Source of the DNA: Piper betle | Lineage: Eukaryota > Streptophyta > Magnoliopsida > Piperales > Piperaceae | Direction: 5' to 3' | DNA: 64,000 bases | Assembly (NCBI GenBank): GCA_033002965.1 | Contig: JAURVB010014859.1 | Span: 87,252 to 151,251, forward strand | Part shown: piece after piece, positions 51,065 through 63,800 of the stretch | How the letters are laid out: each line of letters begins with the position of its first letter | Numbering within the stretch: position 1 is the stretch's first letter | Made by a program: the position numbers and the translations under genes | Notes under the pieces: model-generated | Databases searched by the model: none | Seen by the model: only the letters and a program-made list of their open reading frames with translations | Told to the model about the DNA's origin: nothing

Positions 51065-51134
51065 TGTGTAGAAGTAGTAATATTGCTTTCAAATCATTAT
51101 GTGTAGAAGTAGTAATATTGCTTTCAAATCATTA
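51065..51134. repeat. 35-bp tandem duplication, two identical units
   Basis: The unit beginning TGTGTAGAAGTAGTAATATT occurs at 51065-51099 and again at 51100-51134 without change. Confidence 0.9.
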
Positions 51135-51774
51135 TGTGTATATGTATTATTCATGCCAGATAATAATATTGATCAGGTTAGAAACATGTCTACTTATCAT
51201 ACAACCACCAGCCAAATAATCTTTGCAGGGAAGGAAGAAGGGTTAGTCTGCCTAAATGAGTAGTCATTTTGTGTTATTTAAGTCAAAAACCCCAATTAAC
51301 ATCATTTCAGAGTAAAAAGAAGGGGTGCTAGCGATCGGTCCACGACTAAGTCTACATAAATAAGCTTCTTTTAAGAATATTATCTCTCTGTATGCATGGT
51401 GAAGCCCCACTTAATGACTTTATAATAATTAAACTTCAACATGTTGGAGTAATAGACTCACAACCATTCCAAATATTGATAACAGGCATCATTTTTGAAT
51501 TATATAATATGATTTATTGGTAATTATATGCTGCAGAATTGCCCGCATTCTCTCTCTTTTTGATCTCCGTCTCAAAAAATAGTGGTTCCCATAACAGTTA
51601 ATATATACTAGGCAAGATGCTCATGCGTTGTTTATTTCACATATAAAATTTAATTTTATTGATAAATTCGCATTGAACAATGAGATAGATTATTATTTTT
51701 AAAGATAAATTCTAATTAAAAGAGAAAATAGATGAATTTTAAGTTTATGAATAAACCCTCATGAATAATGAGAC

Positions 51775-54700
51775 TCTAACACCCCAATTTGGCTCACCCG
51801 CGAACCGAACCGAAAAGTCTATTAGCAACCGAATCGTTCACTAATCTAGTTAATTCTGTCAAGTCAACCCGGATCTGCTATCGACATCTCAATATAGTGA
51901 TATAACATTTAATATAAGATGTTTATGTTCTAATGTTGTTCTAGATGGATACAATGATATGCCATCCATATTCAAAACAACCCAAACTCAATAAAAGTTT
52001 AAAAAACCAAATTTTTAAAAAATATATGAGAGATGACTCTCCTATTAAATAAAATCATTCATCTACACTTTTGCATTATAAACACTCATAAGGGCAATAA
52101 TCAGGAGCCGTCAGCCTCGGCTTGACAGAGTCCCATTTTGACTTGTCAGATACTATGACATTTTCAACCTATCCCACGCTCAGGAAAATAAATTATCCTA
52201 AAGCCCTCTACATCCTTCGTATAACTCCTGGCCTTGAGCACAAAGGCTGAGTATTGTCAGGTATACGCCTTCAATACCCTTTAAATCCACAAGTCTAGAC
52301 ATGTCCTGCATTGCATTACTTGTAATCCTCCACACTTCTACCCAGTTTGAGGAACTCAAAATTAGGAGTTGTTAGGATCCTTCAGGAATGAAATGATCTG
52401 CTCACTAATCCAAAGCCTGCTTTAACTGGCACATGCAACTGTTCGCGGTGCGCATGAGTTGACTTTCCTTTGTCTCACATCTCACTAGAAAACCGAGAAA
52501 ATTATACATACATAGTTCTTATAAAATCGGTGATCCGAGTTAGGGTTTTATAGTCTGAATCGGTCAATTTGACCATTATTTTCAATTGAGTCAATTTCAA
52601 AACACACGTACTAAGCCGAGGCTGGTGGTGTGTTATAAACCATGAGAGTCATGTGTGCCCAAGGATATGATGATAACGTCAGTAAGACAACAACAGAATG
52701 AGTTATCAGAATATATGAGAGTACACCTAGATTTTTTATTATTTAAGTATTAAATCGTAGAATTATTTTGGCCAAATAACGTGTTAGGGCGCGTTATAGA
52801 GTAGTTTGGGTAGGTTATTAGTTACAGAACATGCCATTGTGATGTTGTGGTGTGTATTATATTTTATGGGATTTCCTACCTTTTTTTTATTTTTTAAAGG
52901 ATTTATTATGAGTTAGTTATTAGTTTTGACTTTAGTCAGAGTTGAGTCAAGTTTTATTTACGATACTACCCCCAACCTTATCCACGACCTGTTTTCTTTC
53001 CATTCCCTCCTCCCCCCCCCCCCCCCACCTTGACACCTTTTCCCCCAAACCCTCGTCACTGCCCTTGTACTCACCACTGACGCCCCTTCAGGCTGTAGCC
53101 CACTGCCCGCTGCTGATTGACGCCACCAAGCCCTACTGTGCCACCTTGAGCACCCCCGGTGGCTGCTCAGCCTCCACAAGGGGACTGTGCCACCCCTCCA
53201 GACGCGATTGGCTATTGTTTGTGCCTCTCCACCACCACTATGCCATTGACGCCTCCCCATCGACTCCCTCATCATTTCCCTCACACCTGACACCGCCACC
53301 GAGGCCGGCTGGGCCCGATCAGACAAGCCAACCGACCCCGGTTGACTCATTGTCTCCGTTGGCGGAAATCATTGCCGTTGCTGCCCTCATCACCACCATC
53401 GTTGGGTTGAGCTCACTGAGCCGATGTTGACCCATAACCCTGATTGCCTTGCCAGAAAAGCTGCCGGTAAGCAACCAGAAAACCGTCGAAAACTGCTGAA
53501 AACAAGATTTGCTAGAATTTGTCGGATCTTCTGCCGAATTCATCCAGTCAAACCCGATTGAACTTCGGACGCCGACGGGTACCAAATTTGAGTCTCAAGC
53601 CTTGTGATGAAACCCTAGTCGTCACTGATTGTCGATGACATGTTGTATAATTAACTCCAACTTAATTTATTAAAGGTGATAATTATTAGCACAACATGCT
53701 AGGATTAATGAATTGACGAATTTGCTATTTTATTGTAAATAAAAATATGAAATTTGCTTGATTAAATTGTATTAAAACTAATGTTAAGGAACTAATTAAG
53801 TAAACTAAGTATCGTAATCTAATGCAACGTAGCGTAGGAAATAATATATTGATGTGTATGTTATAGGATGTGTGAATGCATTATGAGTGGGCGTTAGCTT
53901 TTAGTTTGATGTGTAGGTACAGAGTAGGAGCTCGCCACCTAGGCACGAGAATATGGAGCTTCTATCAGATCCGTTTAGGACTCGTTCCCTATTTTGCGCT
54001 CTATTCTATTATGTATTATTTTATTACTTGTAGGACAGGTTAAATAGTATTTTATTGGATCCCACTTAATCCTGCTCATTTAATCATTCAATTTTTTGGA
54101 TTAATAACCTTGAGGATGAGATCCTTCGAGTTTGATTTCAAAAATAAGATCCACTCTGTTTGCCATTGGGCATATTATATAAATCCCTTCCTAGACCTAT
54201 ATATAGTTTTATCGATTTTTTAGTGAAACGAGAGATGAGAAAACCAACTTGCACGTACCATGAACGGGTGCACGTGCCAGTCAAAGTGGGCTCTGGATTA
54301 ATGAGCGGGTTGTTCTAATCTGAAAGGATCTTAACAACTATAGTTTGAGTTTCTTACACCAGGAGAAACGTAAAGGTTTACATGTACTATTTAATACAAT
54401 GCACATCCAGACTTGTGGTTTAAAGGGTGTCAAAGGCGACTGCCAGAGAGTACTTGGCTTTTGTGCTCAAGGCCTAGAGAATTATGGAGGAAAGGAGAGG
54501 GCTTAGGATATACTGGTAGTCCCAAGGGACTAGGAAAATGAGAAAATGCCAAGAGAGGCATCAAACCAGTCAATTCGGGACGCTATTGGGTTTGCAGCCC
54601 AATGGCTCCTTAGTAGATGCCTTTAGGAGTGTTCACGAGAAGTATATAAAAGTTTTCTTCAAAATGAGAGTCAACTCTCATTTGCCAGTTTGCTATATAG

Positions 54701-56974
54701 TTATATTTTTGGACTAGTAACACTTGTTATTGACATTTTTTTATATATATATGTAGGTGAGGATTAAATTCTAGATTCGCTAGTTTGGATGGAAGAGCGG
54801 TGACTTGCTTTGCACACACATGCATGCGTGTCGACCGAATGTTTGTTTTGACTATTTTAATTGTTTTGTTATGTTATAATGGAAAATAAAATATTTATGA
54901 TGAAGATTGTGGTAAATAGAAATAGTTAGTGATATTATGATTTGAAATAGATATTAGTGTGGAAGTTGAATGATGAAAGTGAAATGTGAATAGAATGAAC
55001 ACGTGGATCGGGACCCAAATGTTGAGAATGTTTTGATGTGATCAAATTAAATGTGTATGTGAAAAATATAGTGCAATGAATTTATTTGGATCTATGTATT
55101 TATATATGTTGATTTGACAAGGTGACCCCTAATTACACATTTGGGGGAGATTCTGTCCATTTTATTTTCAGAATTTTTATCGATTTTATCGTAATTATTT
55201 TGTTTTGTAAACTAGTTGTAATATCATCCATGTAGTAGCGTATTAGGGTTCCGTGCATTCATTCATGTTTAGCGATCAGTATCTTCCATCTTGAGACGCC
55301 GAGAGTAGATCCACTTGGGACCCGTGATGGTCTGGTTCGGTTTGCGAACAAGCCAGATTTGGGGTGTCACAGCTCCGGATATGAATTATAATATATTAGG
55401 CCCGAAGGTATCATGATCTGGATTTGAGTTTTCTTAAACAAACTCGAGGGATTTCACCCTTGATGGTTATTAATCCAGAAATTAGTATGACTAAATAGCC
55501 CATGTGGAATGGGATATGATAAATCCACCATTCGATATGTCTGCTTACCTATTAAATCAAATCACGATAAAGTGAGAAAGTCAAACCCGAAGTGAGTCCT
55601 AAACAGACTTGGTAGAAGCGGTGAGCTCCTACTCTGTATCTATACATCAATCTAAAAGCTAACACCCACTATCTGAATAATGCATTCACACATCCTAAAT
55701 AATACACTTATATCAATCATTCAAATCATGATTTCCTAAGTTACATAGCATTTAATTAACAATTCACACTTAATTTATTTCAAATTATTCAAATCACACA
55801 AATTCATTTTTATTCACAATAAGACTATTTTACTATGTCAATCAATTAAATCTTAACATATTGTGCTAATAATTATCAATTTTAAATAATTAGGCCGGAG
55901 TTAATTATACTTCTCATCGTTGGCGATCAACGAAGACTAGCGTTTGTTGATCGGTTCGGGACTCGAATTCGGAACTCAGCTGTGTCCGAAGTTCGATTGG
56001 GTTTGGCTAGAGGAATATGGCAAAAATCTTGCGAATTTCTGCAATTCGGGGTTTTCGGCGGCTATCGAACAGTTTTTCGGAAAGGTAGTCGGGGCTGTTG
56101 GTTGACACCAGTTCAGCAAACTTGACCTGACTACGGTGATGGCAAGGGCAAAGGCTGCAGCAATGGTTGTCGGCAGCGGCAGTTGTGGTTGCCTGGGTTG
56201 GTGAAGCGGGATTGAGGTTGCCGATCGACCTTCGGCTGATGTCAGCGACAGTGCTTTGTGGAGGGGGAGAGGGAGGGGAGGTTGCTTAGGGTCAAAGGCG
56301 TGGTGACGACTGAGCGCTCAGCCAGTGGTGGAATCGGCATCGAGGTGGGCTGCGAGGGTGCAGCATCTACGTGTCGTGGAGGCCGGGCGGTGGCCGGGAT
56401 TGTCGGGGACAGCTCAGCAGAGCTCTGGAGATGTCAATTGGTGGTGGTGCGGCAATCATAGGTAGTGTCGGTGACAGTGTTGGGGTGGCGATTGGGATGA
56501 GGGAGGGGAAAATGTCCAGGTGAAGGGTTGGGTGGTGATTTGGTAATTAAAAGTTGACTTGACTCCTATTCGAGTAAAAAATAATAGGTAACTTCTAATA
56601 AATTCTAAAAAATCTAAAAAATATGAAAAATACCATAAAATAAAGTACACTTTATAACATCAAAATGATGTTTTCTATAATTAATAACCCACCCAAACTG
56701 CTATATAGTGTGTCCTAATGCATTACTCGGCCTAAAAATAATTCTACGATTAAATACATAAAAAAAGCTGCATACTATTGTATACTATGATAACTCATTT
56801 CTCCTTATCTTTTTTATGTTATCATTATATAGTCGGGTACACTGACCTTCATCGCTCATAACGCATGACTAGCATCGACTCAGCACGCGTGTCATAAAAC
56901 TGACTAGACTCGAACCGACAGCTGAACCGACTAGTTCGTTAAAGTAAACTCAGACTCGAGTCATGGGTTTTATA
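51775..56974 (-). repeat. 3' LTR (D) of the chromovirus, interrupted by solo LTR C
   Basis: On the plus strand it starts near 51775 with TCTAACACCCC (family form TGTAACACCCC) and ends GGGTTTTATA (family form GGGTTTTACA). Without the nested copy it is about 2.34 kb. It shares landmarks with LTR E in the same orientation, for example the CATAGGTCCGG/CATAGTTCT joint, AGGCCCGAAGG and GAGCTCCTACTCTGTATC. Confidence 0.85.
52520..55371 (+). mobile_element. Solo LTR C, nested in LTR D in the opposite orientation
   Basis: It starts TATAAAATCGG (family TGTAAAACCC with decayed ends) and ends TTTGGGGTGTCACA; length 2852 bp. Flanks GTTCT (52515-52519) and GCTCC (55372-55376) match at three of five bases, with both differences C/T; the intact LTR E has GGTCC at the same site, so they are very likely a mutated target duplication. 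Landmarks follow the same order as in A and B. Many CG sites of A and B read TG or CA here, so C is older. Confidence 0.85.
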
Positions 56975-56999
56975 GTTTGCCCTCATTAGAAAATTTTCG

Positions 57000-57480
57000 T
57001 CTTTGGAATTTTACCGAAGGAAGTTTCAAATTCCTTACTTATCTGAAAAGATAAATCTCAACTATAGTACCTGGTCGTGAAGCTAGTAGCTCAAATATCT
57101 TTGAGTATCTGTTCTACATCTCGTCTTCACGTTCCCATGTGGAGTCTTTAACTCCTCATCTAGTCCATTGCACTTGTACTAGTGGAAATTTTTTGTGAAA
57201 GCCTTCACTCGACGGTCCACAATCATGACTGCATCCTATGAGTATGTCAGGTTTGGTAATATCTATGTCTCTCTGAAACTGACGACATGAGAGTTGTCTG
57301 AATGGCACACCTTCATCAATGCTACGTGGAATACATTGTGTACAGTTGACAGATGAGGCAACAAAATTGGGATGTAAATCTCGAATCCCTATTTAATATG
57401 TTCTCTCATGACATTCTATGTAGTCGTACTATCTGATGTCTGTACAACATGACCAAGTGGTTAGTGGGTAATCTATCATA
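57000..57480 (-). pseudogene. Integrase C-terminal and chromodomain-like remnant
   Basis: The minus strand reads HNVFHVALMKV (typical of the chromovirus integrase tail), then VDRRVKAFTKNFPLVQVQW and DSTWEREDEM with stops between, the pattern of a degenerate chromodomain that directs integration to heterochromatin. The integrase core between this and the next piece is largely deleted. Confidence 0.7.
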
Positions 57481-57840
57481 ATTGGTATGAAGTGCACACT
57501 CATTGTCAGTCAATCTATTATGACTACAATAACATCCGTTTGTTGGAGGGTCCTAAGCAATTTGACTACAAAGTCGTCCGCTATGTTGTCCCACTTCCAC
57601 TATAAGCTTTCCAATGGTTATAGTGTTCTACCTAGACGTACATGCTTGGCTTTCACTTGTTGGCCCACCAAACATCTGGGGATTGTATTGTATACCTCTC
57701 TTTATTCTTGGCCACCAAAAAGGTTTTAGGACATTGTGGTACATCTTCACTTTACCTAGATGCACTGCACACATTGAAGTGTGAGCTTTATGATGAATCA
57801 TACTTCGAAGTTCAGGATACTCTGGAAAATCTTGCACAAA
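57481..57840 (-). pseudogene. Integrase zinc-finger and core remnant
   Basis: The minus strand reads an HHCC-type start (ELRSMIHHKAHTS ... KMYHNVLKPFWWPRIKR), then KWDNIADDFVVKLLRTLQQ and a stop before LTMSVHFIPI. These match the zinc-binding head and the first strand of the Ty3/gypsy integrase core, with DFVV carrying the first catalytic Asp position. Confidence 0.8.
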
Positions 57841-58059
57841 TAGTCAACGTCGTAGTCCGACTAATCTATCTGCATCTTTTGCCCACTCCTTGCGTGTTCT
57901 TTATTCCAACCACTGACTCACTTGTTTATCTTTCTCCTGTGCAACCTTGATCTATTCAAGTACACTTGGTTGGGCTAAATAGTCAATCATGTCATTATTC
58001 CAACCAACTGTCTTTGGCGTATAGCATGCTTAGTAACTGACACTGCTGCCAATCTTGTG

Positions 58060-58430
58060 GAGCCTTGAACTGGCTTCCTGCTCAAAGCATCTATTGCCAC
58101 ATTTGCTTTTCCCTTGTGGTACACTATGTCGATCTCATAAGCTAATAATTGCCGTAACCATCTTCTCTATCTACTGTTCAAATCCTTTTGCATTAAGATA
58201 TATTTCAGACTCTAGTGATCAGTCAAGAGTTTGAAAGATGTTCCATACAAATAATGCCTCTATATTCTAAGTGCGAATATTACTATTGCGAGCTCTAGGT
58301 CGTGTATGGGATAGTTACACTCATGCACCTTGAGCTGACGATATGCATAAGCTATAACCTTATCTTTCTGCCTCAAAACAAAACCTAGACCCATGCCTGA
58401 GGCGTCGGTGTAAACTACAAATCCTCTTGT
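58060..58430 (-). pseudogene. RNase H remnant of gypsy pol
   Basis: The minus strand reads [45 protein letters not shown] and KGKANVAIDALSRKP, with in-frame stops between pieces. YTDAS carries the first catalytic Asp of RNase H. The reverse transcriptase core that should precede it is missing. Confidence 0.85.
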
Positions 58431-58559
58431 CCTTCAAGAGTTGGTATCTCCTTCAGCATCTTGAAATTCTTCTTTCTCAGTACTAATGTTGTCATTCTCA
58501 GTTCATTGACTTGATCTAGCTGTTTCACTGTATTCTGATAGGATAGCCATCATTGTTCT

Positions 58560-58930
58560 CTATCTCTGCATTGACCCTGGAAGAAAAAGCGGGGCATCCG
58601 TGGTGGAAAGTCACCATCTTTCTTTTGCAATCTATCATGACTCCTTCTTGGACATCTAGTTCGTTCCAAATATCACATCAAATTCTTGTAGCTTAAATAA
58701 TATCAAATCAACTACAAGTTGCTGCTGTTAAATCTCAAGACGGACATTACGCACACACTTGCCCTCAGCTATAACACTACTGGTGCGTGCATTCTTCTAT
58801 CTTACCTTCCATTCTACTTGTGTGTGCGTATGAAATAGAGGAACATGTGTAGCCAGAGTTAAATAGAACTCATGCAGGTACAAAGTCTACGAGAAACTTA
58901 CTTGTCATGACTGTCGTGTCCTCAAATGCC
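58560..58930 (-). pseudogene. Aspartic protease remnant of gypsy pol
   Basis: The minus strand reads VDFVPA, a stop, VLFNSGYTCSSISYAH, and further on DCKRKMVTFHHGCPAF. The usual DSGAT protease active site is changed to NSGYT, so the enzyme would be inactive even without the stops. Confidence 0.7.
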
Positions 58931-59539
58931 TTTGCAACTATGGCTGGACACATCCTTACTGGCTGCTACTATGCTAGGGTAGGAGGTAGTGCTGGTATCC
59001 CCACCTGATTTTGATCCCTTTGATCCTGAGCTGGCAATGTCTACTACCTCTTTGATGTCTAGCTTGTCTTGCAGCCATATTCCTTCTCTAGTTTTGTCCC
59101 ATTTGCTCTTGTCTAGGAGGCTGTTGGTCTCCACCTCTTTGGCCCTGTTGGCCTCTCTGTTGTTATTGATGCTGGGGAGTTGGAAGTGTAAGTCTTTGTT
59201 GAGGTGCTGTGAGTGTCAACTATTGGTGCTGGCCCGTTGGATAGTCCGTGGTTCTATACCTTGGCTGACTGCAACTGTAGCATGAGTTAGTGTCTACTCT
59301 GCTAGGTGGTTCTATGTCCTGGTTGACCACAACTATAGGATGCATTCATGCCTGCTTTGCACTCACCTCCATGACGACGTATGCAAATCTGATAGAAAGG
59401 TGGCCTATTGTCTTGAACCTGGCCATTGATAGCCCTCATGGCAACTGGTGCATTTGTTTGACATCTCTGTTGTGCTCTTTGCTCTAGCTAATGTGGCCTT
59501 GGATGTTGCTGCCTCTGGTCAAAGTTTCAGCGAGGTCGA

Positions 59540-60330
59540 GTACCTATAACTCAATCTACCTCACTTGCAGCTCTCAATATATTGCGAATGGTGGCAAACT
59601 TCCTGTCCAAATAGGTCATCCAAATCTTGTGATGGAGACCCTCATAAAAGCGCTCTATTCTCCTTCTTTTGGTTAGAACCAAATCCAGTGCAAACCTTTC
59701 CAAATCTCTAAATCTAGCCTCATACTGCACCACTGTCATTAGACTTTGTTTCAGTGTCTAGAATTCCCTCTCCTTTCTCTTCCTCACATATGGTGGAACA
59801 TACTTCCCTTCGAATTTCACTCTGAATTCTTCCTAGGTGACATCATGAGGTTGTCAATGGGCAAATGTGGAACCCATCACTGAATCCCACTATATTCTGG
59901 CTTCATCTTAGAATGCCCTTGTGATGATACGTACCATATGCTTCATTGGGCATGTCATACTGCCAAATACTCCTATGGCTGATGATATTCACAAAAATGC
60001 CTCTTATACATCCAACTTCTCAAGGATGGATGTCCGCCATTCTTCACAAATTCTTTATAGTGCCACGTTCCAAATTCCTTGCATTGGCTGATCTGTTAGA
60101 CCCTTCTCCTAACTCAAACTGCAAAAAATGTGGAAACTGTGGTCCTGTACCTACTGCTCTCAAATCCTACAGCTCCACTTCCACTTGCAGTCTGCCTACT
60201 ACCTACTAAAGTGGGTCCACTAATATCTAAGCTCATTTTTATCTGAAATGGGCAAATAGAGGAGCCGTTGTTGGAGTAGTCCTCTGTTGCAGCGGTAGAG
60301 GGCCCATGGGAATTGCTGGCTATCCTCATA
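59540..60330 (-). pseudogene. Gag remnant
   Basis: The minus strand at 59739-59551 reads MTVVQYEARFRDLERFALD ... RRIERFYEGLHHKIW, the standard plant Ty3/gypsy gag (capsid) block. A serine-rich N-terminal piece lies at 60329-60114. Frames are broken in between. The part nearest pol (58922-59134) is a serine/lysine-rich stretch, probably gag C-terminal, without an intact CCHC knuckle. Confidence 0.75.
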
Positions 60331-60847
60331 CCTCATCGTCTACTACTGGTCTCTTCTCAACTCTGGCTGTTGAGAGGGTTATTTGTCTAGGCTCTCTCCT
60401 GAATTCCTCTCTGTTCTATTGCATCTGTATCTAAGCCTCAGCCAATTTGGTAATCACAACATCTCTCTCCTGTCAACTACTGCTACCATGGTGATTGTCA
60501 TGGCAACAACTTTCTCCTCATCAACTAACTAAGATTGGTACGCTAGGCTCTCCTGGTGGCATGCTAGTCGTCGGTTAGCTAGAGGCTGTGTCACTGTGAC
60601 CATGACTGTGACTATCATGTCTAGGCAATGGAAAAGATGGGCCCCTAATCTGCATCCCGCGAGTCTCTCACACCATCTTGTTAGGATTAACTACTTTAAC
60701 CTGAACAAACTGTCACACAACTGATTGGTAAGAAAATGTGCAAACAAAAATAACAAAATAAAAATAAACCTATCGTCACACCTTAGAGCAACTTTTGCAC
60801 ACATGTAACCTATAATACGTCTATTATCTTAATCAACCAAGGGGTAT

Positions 60848-60858
60848 CTCTAATAGCA
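60848..60858 (-). other. Primer-binding site (initiator Met tRNA type)
   Basis: Just inside the 5' LTR the minus strand reads TGCTATTAGAG, two mismatches from TGGTATCAGAG, the usual plant primer-binding site for initiator tRNA-Met. It fixes the orientation of the element and the LTR edge near 60862. Confidence 0.7.
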
Positions 60859-60861
60859 AAA

Positions 60862-63800
60862 CTTAACACCCCAATGTGGCTCACCTGCGAACTGAACCGG
60901 AAATGCTGCTGGTGATCGAACAGTTTGTTAATCTACTTAATTTGGTTAAGCCAACCCAGATCTATCCTCAATGTCTCAAGATGGTGATGCAAAAATTCAA
61001 TACATGGATGAGATGTTTAGGTTCTAACATTGTTGTATATGAATGATATGATATGTCATCCATGTTCAAAACAACCCCAACTCATTAAAAATTTGAAAAA
61101 CTAGATTTTTAAAACAAAATGGATAAAGTCTCCCCTAAAAGTGCAATGGGACCACAAAATAAACATAAAACAATGCCCAAAAATATTGTACTTTCACATA
61201 GCATTCACATTATGATCATTTTCATTTCCTCAGTCGGGTCTTGACCCCATTAACTCATCTTGTTCCATTCTATGAGTAATAATCAACATTCACAAATCAT
61301 ATCATTATTTTCACACCAAACATTTCTTGCAATCAGACATCATATCATTATTCATAATAAAATTCATAGTAGATTATTGTAACACATTGTCATTCCATCT
61401 CAGCAGACATGTGTGTAAGTTGCATTGTTGCACCTTCGCAATCCCGACAACGCTCAATCATTTTGGTTCTCACTTACATATATACTACAAAAAGGTCAGT
61501 AATGAGTGTTATTGGTTTAGAAATAATTAATAGTCAAACTGGCATAGGAGTGATGACTCTCCTATTAAATAAAATCATTCATCTATACTTCTACATTAGA
61601 AACACTCATAAGGGTACTAATCATGAGTCGTTAGCCTTGGCTTGATAGAGTCTCATTCTGACTCATCAGATGCCTCAACATTTTCATACTATCCCATGCT
61701 TGGGAAAATTAATTATTTTAAAGCCCTCTGCATCATCTGTATAACTCTTGGTCATGAGCACAAAGGCTGAGTACTCTCAGGAAGACACTTTTAGTACCCT
61801 TTGAATCCACAAATCTAGACATGTGTTGCATTGTAGTATTTATAATCCTCTACACTTCTGCAGGTTTAAGGAACTCAAAATGTAGAGTTGTCAAGATCCT
61901 TCCAGAATGGAATGACCTGCTCACCAATCCAAAGCCCGGTTTTGACTGGCACATAGAGTTACTCGTGGTGTTCATGTGTCAACTTACCCTTGTCTTACAT
62001 CTCACTGGAAAACTTAGAAAACTGTACATACATAGGTCCGGGTAGGGATTATAATATAGTAGGTCCGAAGGCATCATGATCTAGATCTGAGTGTTCTAAA
62101 ACAAACTCGAGGGTTCTCATTATCAAGGGTTATTAATCCGAAAATTCGTACGACTAAATGGCCTGTGTAGAGTGGGATGTGATAAATCTACCACTTAACA
62201 CGTCTGCTTACTTGTTAAATCAAATCAAGATAGAGTGAAAAGGTCAAACTAAAAGCGAGTCTTAAACAAACCTGGTAGAAACTCTAATCATGTTCACATC
62301 AAAGTTGCAAAAATTGGAATTGGAATCGATTTTTGAGGGAGTCACTGAATTGAATCGAATCGATTTAAATCGGTCAAGAATCAGTTCAGTTGGATTGGTC
62401 CAAATCGGTCTAATCGGTCATATATAATAATTTGAGAATTCATAACATAAATATATAAAAATTAGGTATTGATTTTATTTTGATATTATTGTGTGTATTA
62501 TATTTTATGATTTTTTTAAATATTTTTTGGATTTTTTAAAATTATTTGGAATAAGTTATTATTTTTTACTCAAGTCGGAGTCGAGTCAACTTTTAATTAC
62601 AAGAATGCCACCCTCAACCCCGCTCCTTCACCCCTGCCGCTGTCGGCAACTTGCCCCGTCCTGTCCCCCCTTCTCACGCCTCTACCCCACCCTCGCCACC
62701 CCCTTCCCATTGCCCCAACCCGCCCCCCCTCCTTGCACCTCTGCCCTGCCCTACCACCCCCTTCCCGTCGGCCCCGACTGTCCCACGCACATGGGCAGCG
62801 GCAGACCAACAAAGGGAGGGCGGAGGCAAGGGGCGACGACGGAGGGAGTGGCGGAGGCAGACGGCTGGAGGGAAGGGCGGCGGCGGCATCGAAGGGAGAG
62901 TAAGGGTATTTCTATCATTGTAAATGTTTAATTCTCATTTTGCCCATACATAAATAATTTATTTAATATAAAACCAAGGGTATTTTAATAATTTACCCAA
63001 AACCGATTCCATACCTGATCCAACGCCAATTTTCAATTGGATTGCACCCGATCCGATTTAACTTGGCCGATTTTGAGTGAAATCAGCCGATTTTTTTATT
63101 TATGGTTTACGCTCCTAGGCGGCAAACTCCTACTCTGTATCTACATATCAAATCTAAAAGTTAATGCCCACTATTTGAATAATGCATTCACACATCCTAA
63201 ACAATACACTATTAAGCAATCACATCAATTCACATCATGATTTCATAATTTGCATTGCATTTAATTAACAATTCATAATTAATTTACTTAATCAGTTTGT
63301 TAGCATTTATTTCATATTATTTAAATCATGCAAATTTATTTATTTTTACCATAAAAATGTTTTACTATGTCAATCAATTAAATCCTAGCACGTTTTGCTA
63401 ATAATTATTAACTTTAAATATTTAGGTCGGAGTTAATTATACCTCGTGTCGTTGGTGATCGGCAACAACTAGGGTTTGTTGTGTTGTTCGGGACTCAAAT
63501 TTGGCACCTAGCGGCATCGGAAGTTCGATTGGGTTCGATTGGAGGAATCTAGCGATTTCCGTAGAATTCCAACAAATCCAATTTTTTAGATGCTTTTCTG
63601 CAATTTTTCGATGACTTTTCTGGCAAGGTGGTCAGAGTTGTGGGTCGGCACTGGCTCGGTGGGCTCAACACAATCACGGTGATGGCTAGGGCAATGGAAG
63701 TGGTAATGGTTGCCGGCGGCGGTGGCTGTGACCATGGTTGTCGGGGTCGGTGACGCTCGATCGAGGTTGCCCATAGGCCTTGGAAGGGGCGGCGACAGTG

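Larger units (their letters stand above)
48360..51774. other. CNOT10 3' UTR and intergenic region
   Basis: The 3' UTR runs into an AT-rich spacer with a short GA run (about 49751-49765). No protein gene is supported. A candidate hairpin RNA at 50703-50765 and a 35-bp tandem repeat at 51065-51134 are listed separately. Confidence 0.5.

Noticed and set aside
52942..53430. A 162-codon proline/serine-rich reading frame
   Set aside because: It lies in the GC-rich block of solo LTR C, where the other copies do not keep the frame.
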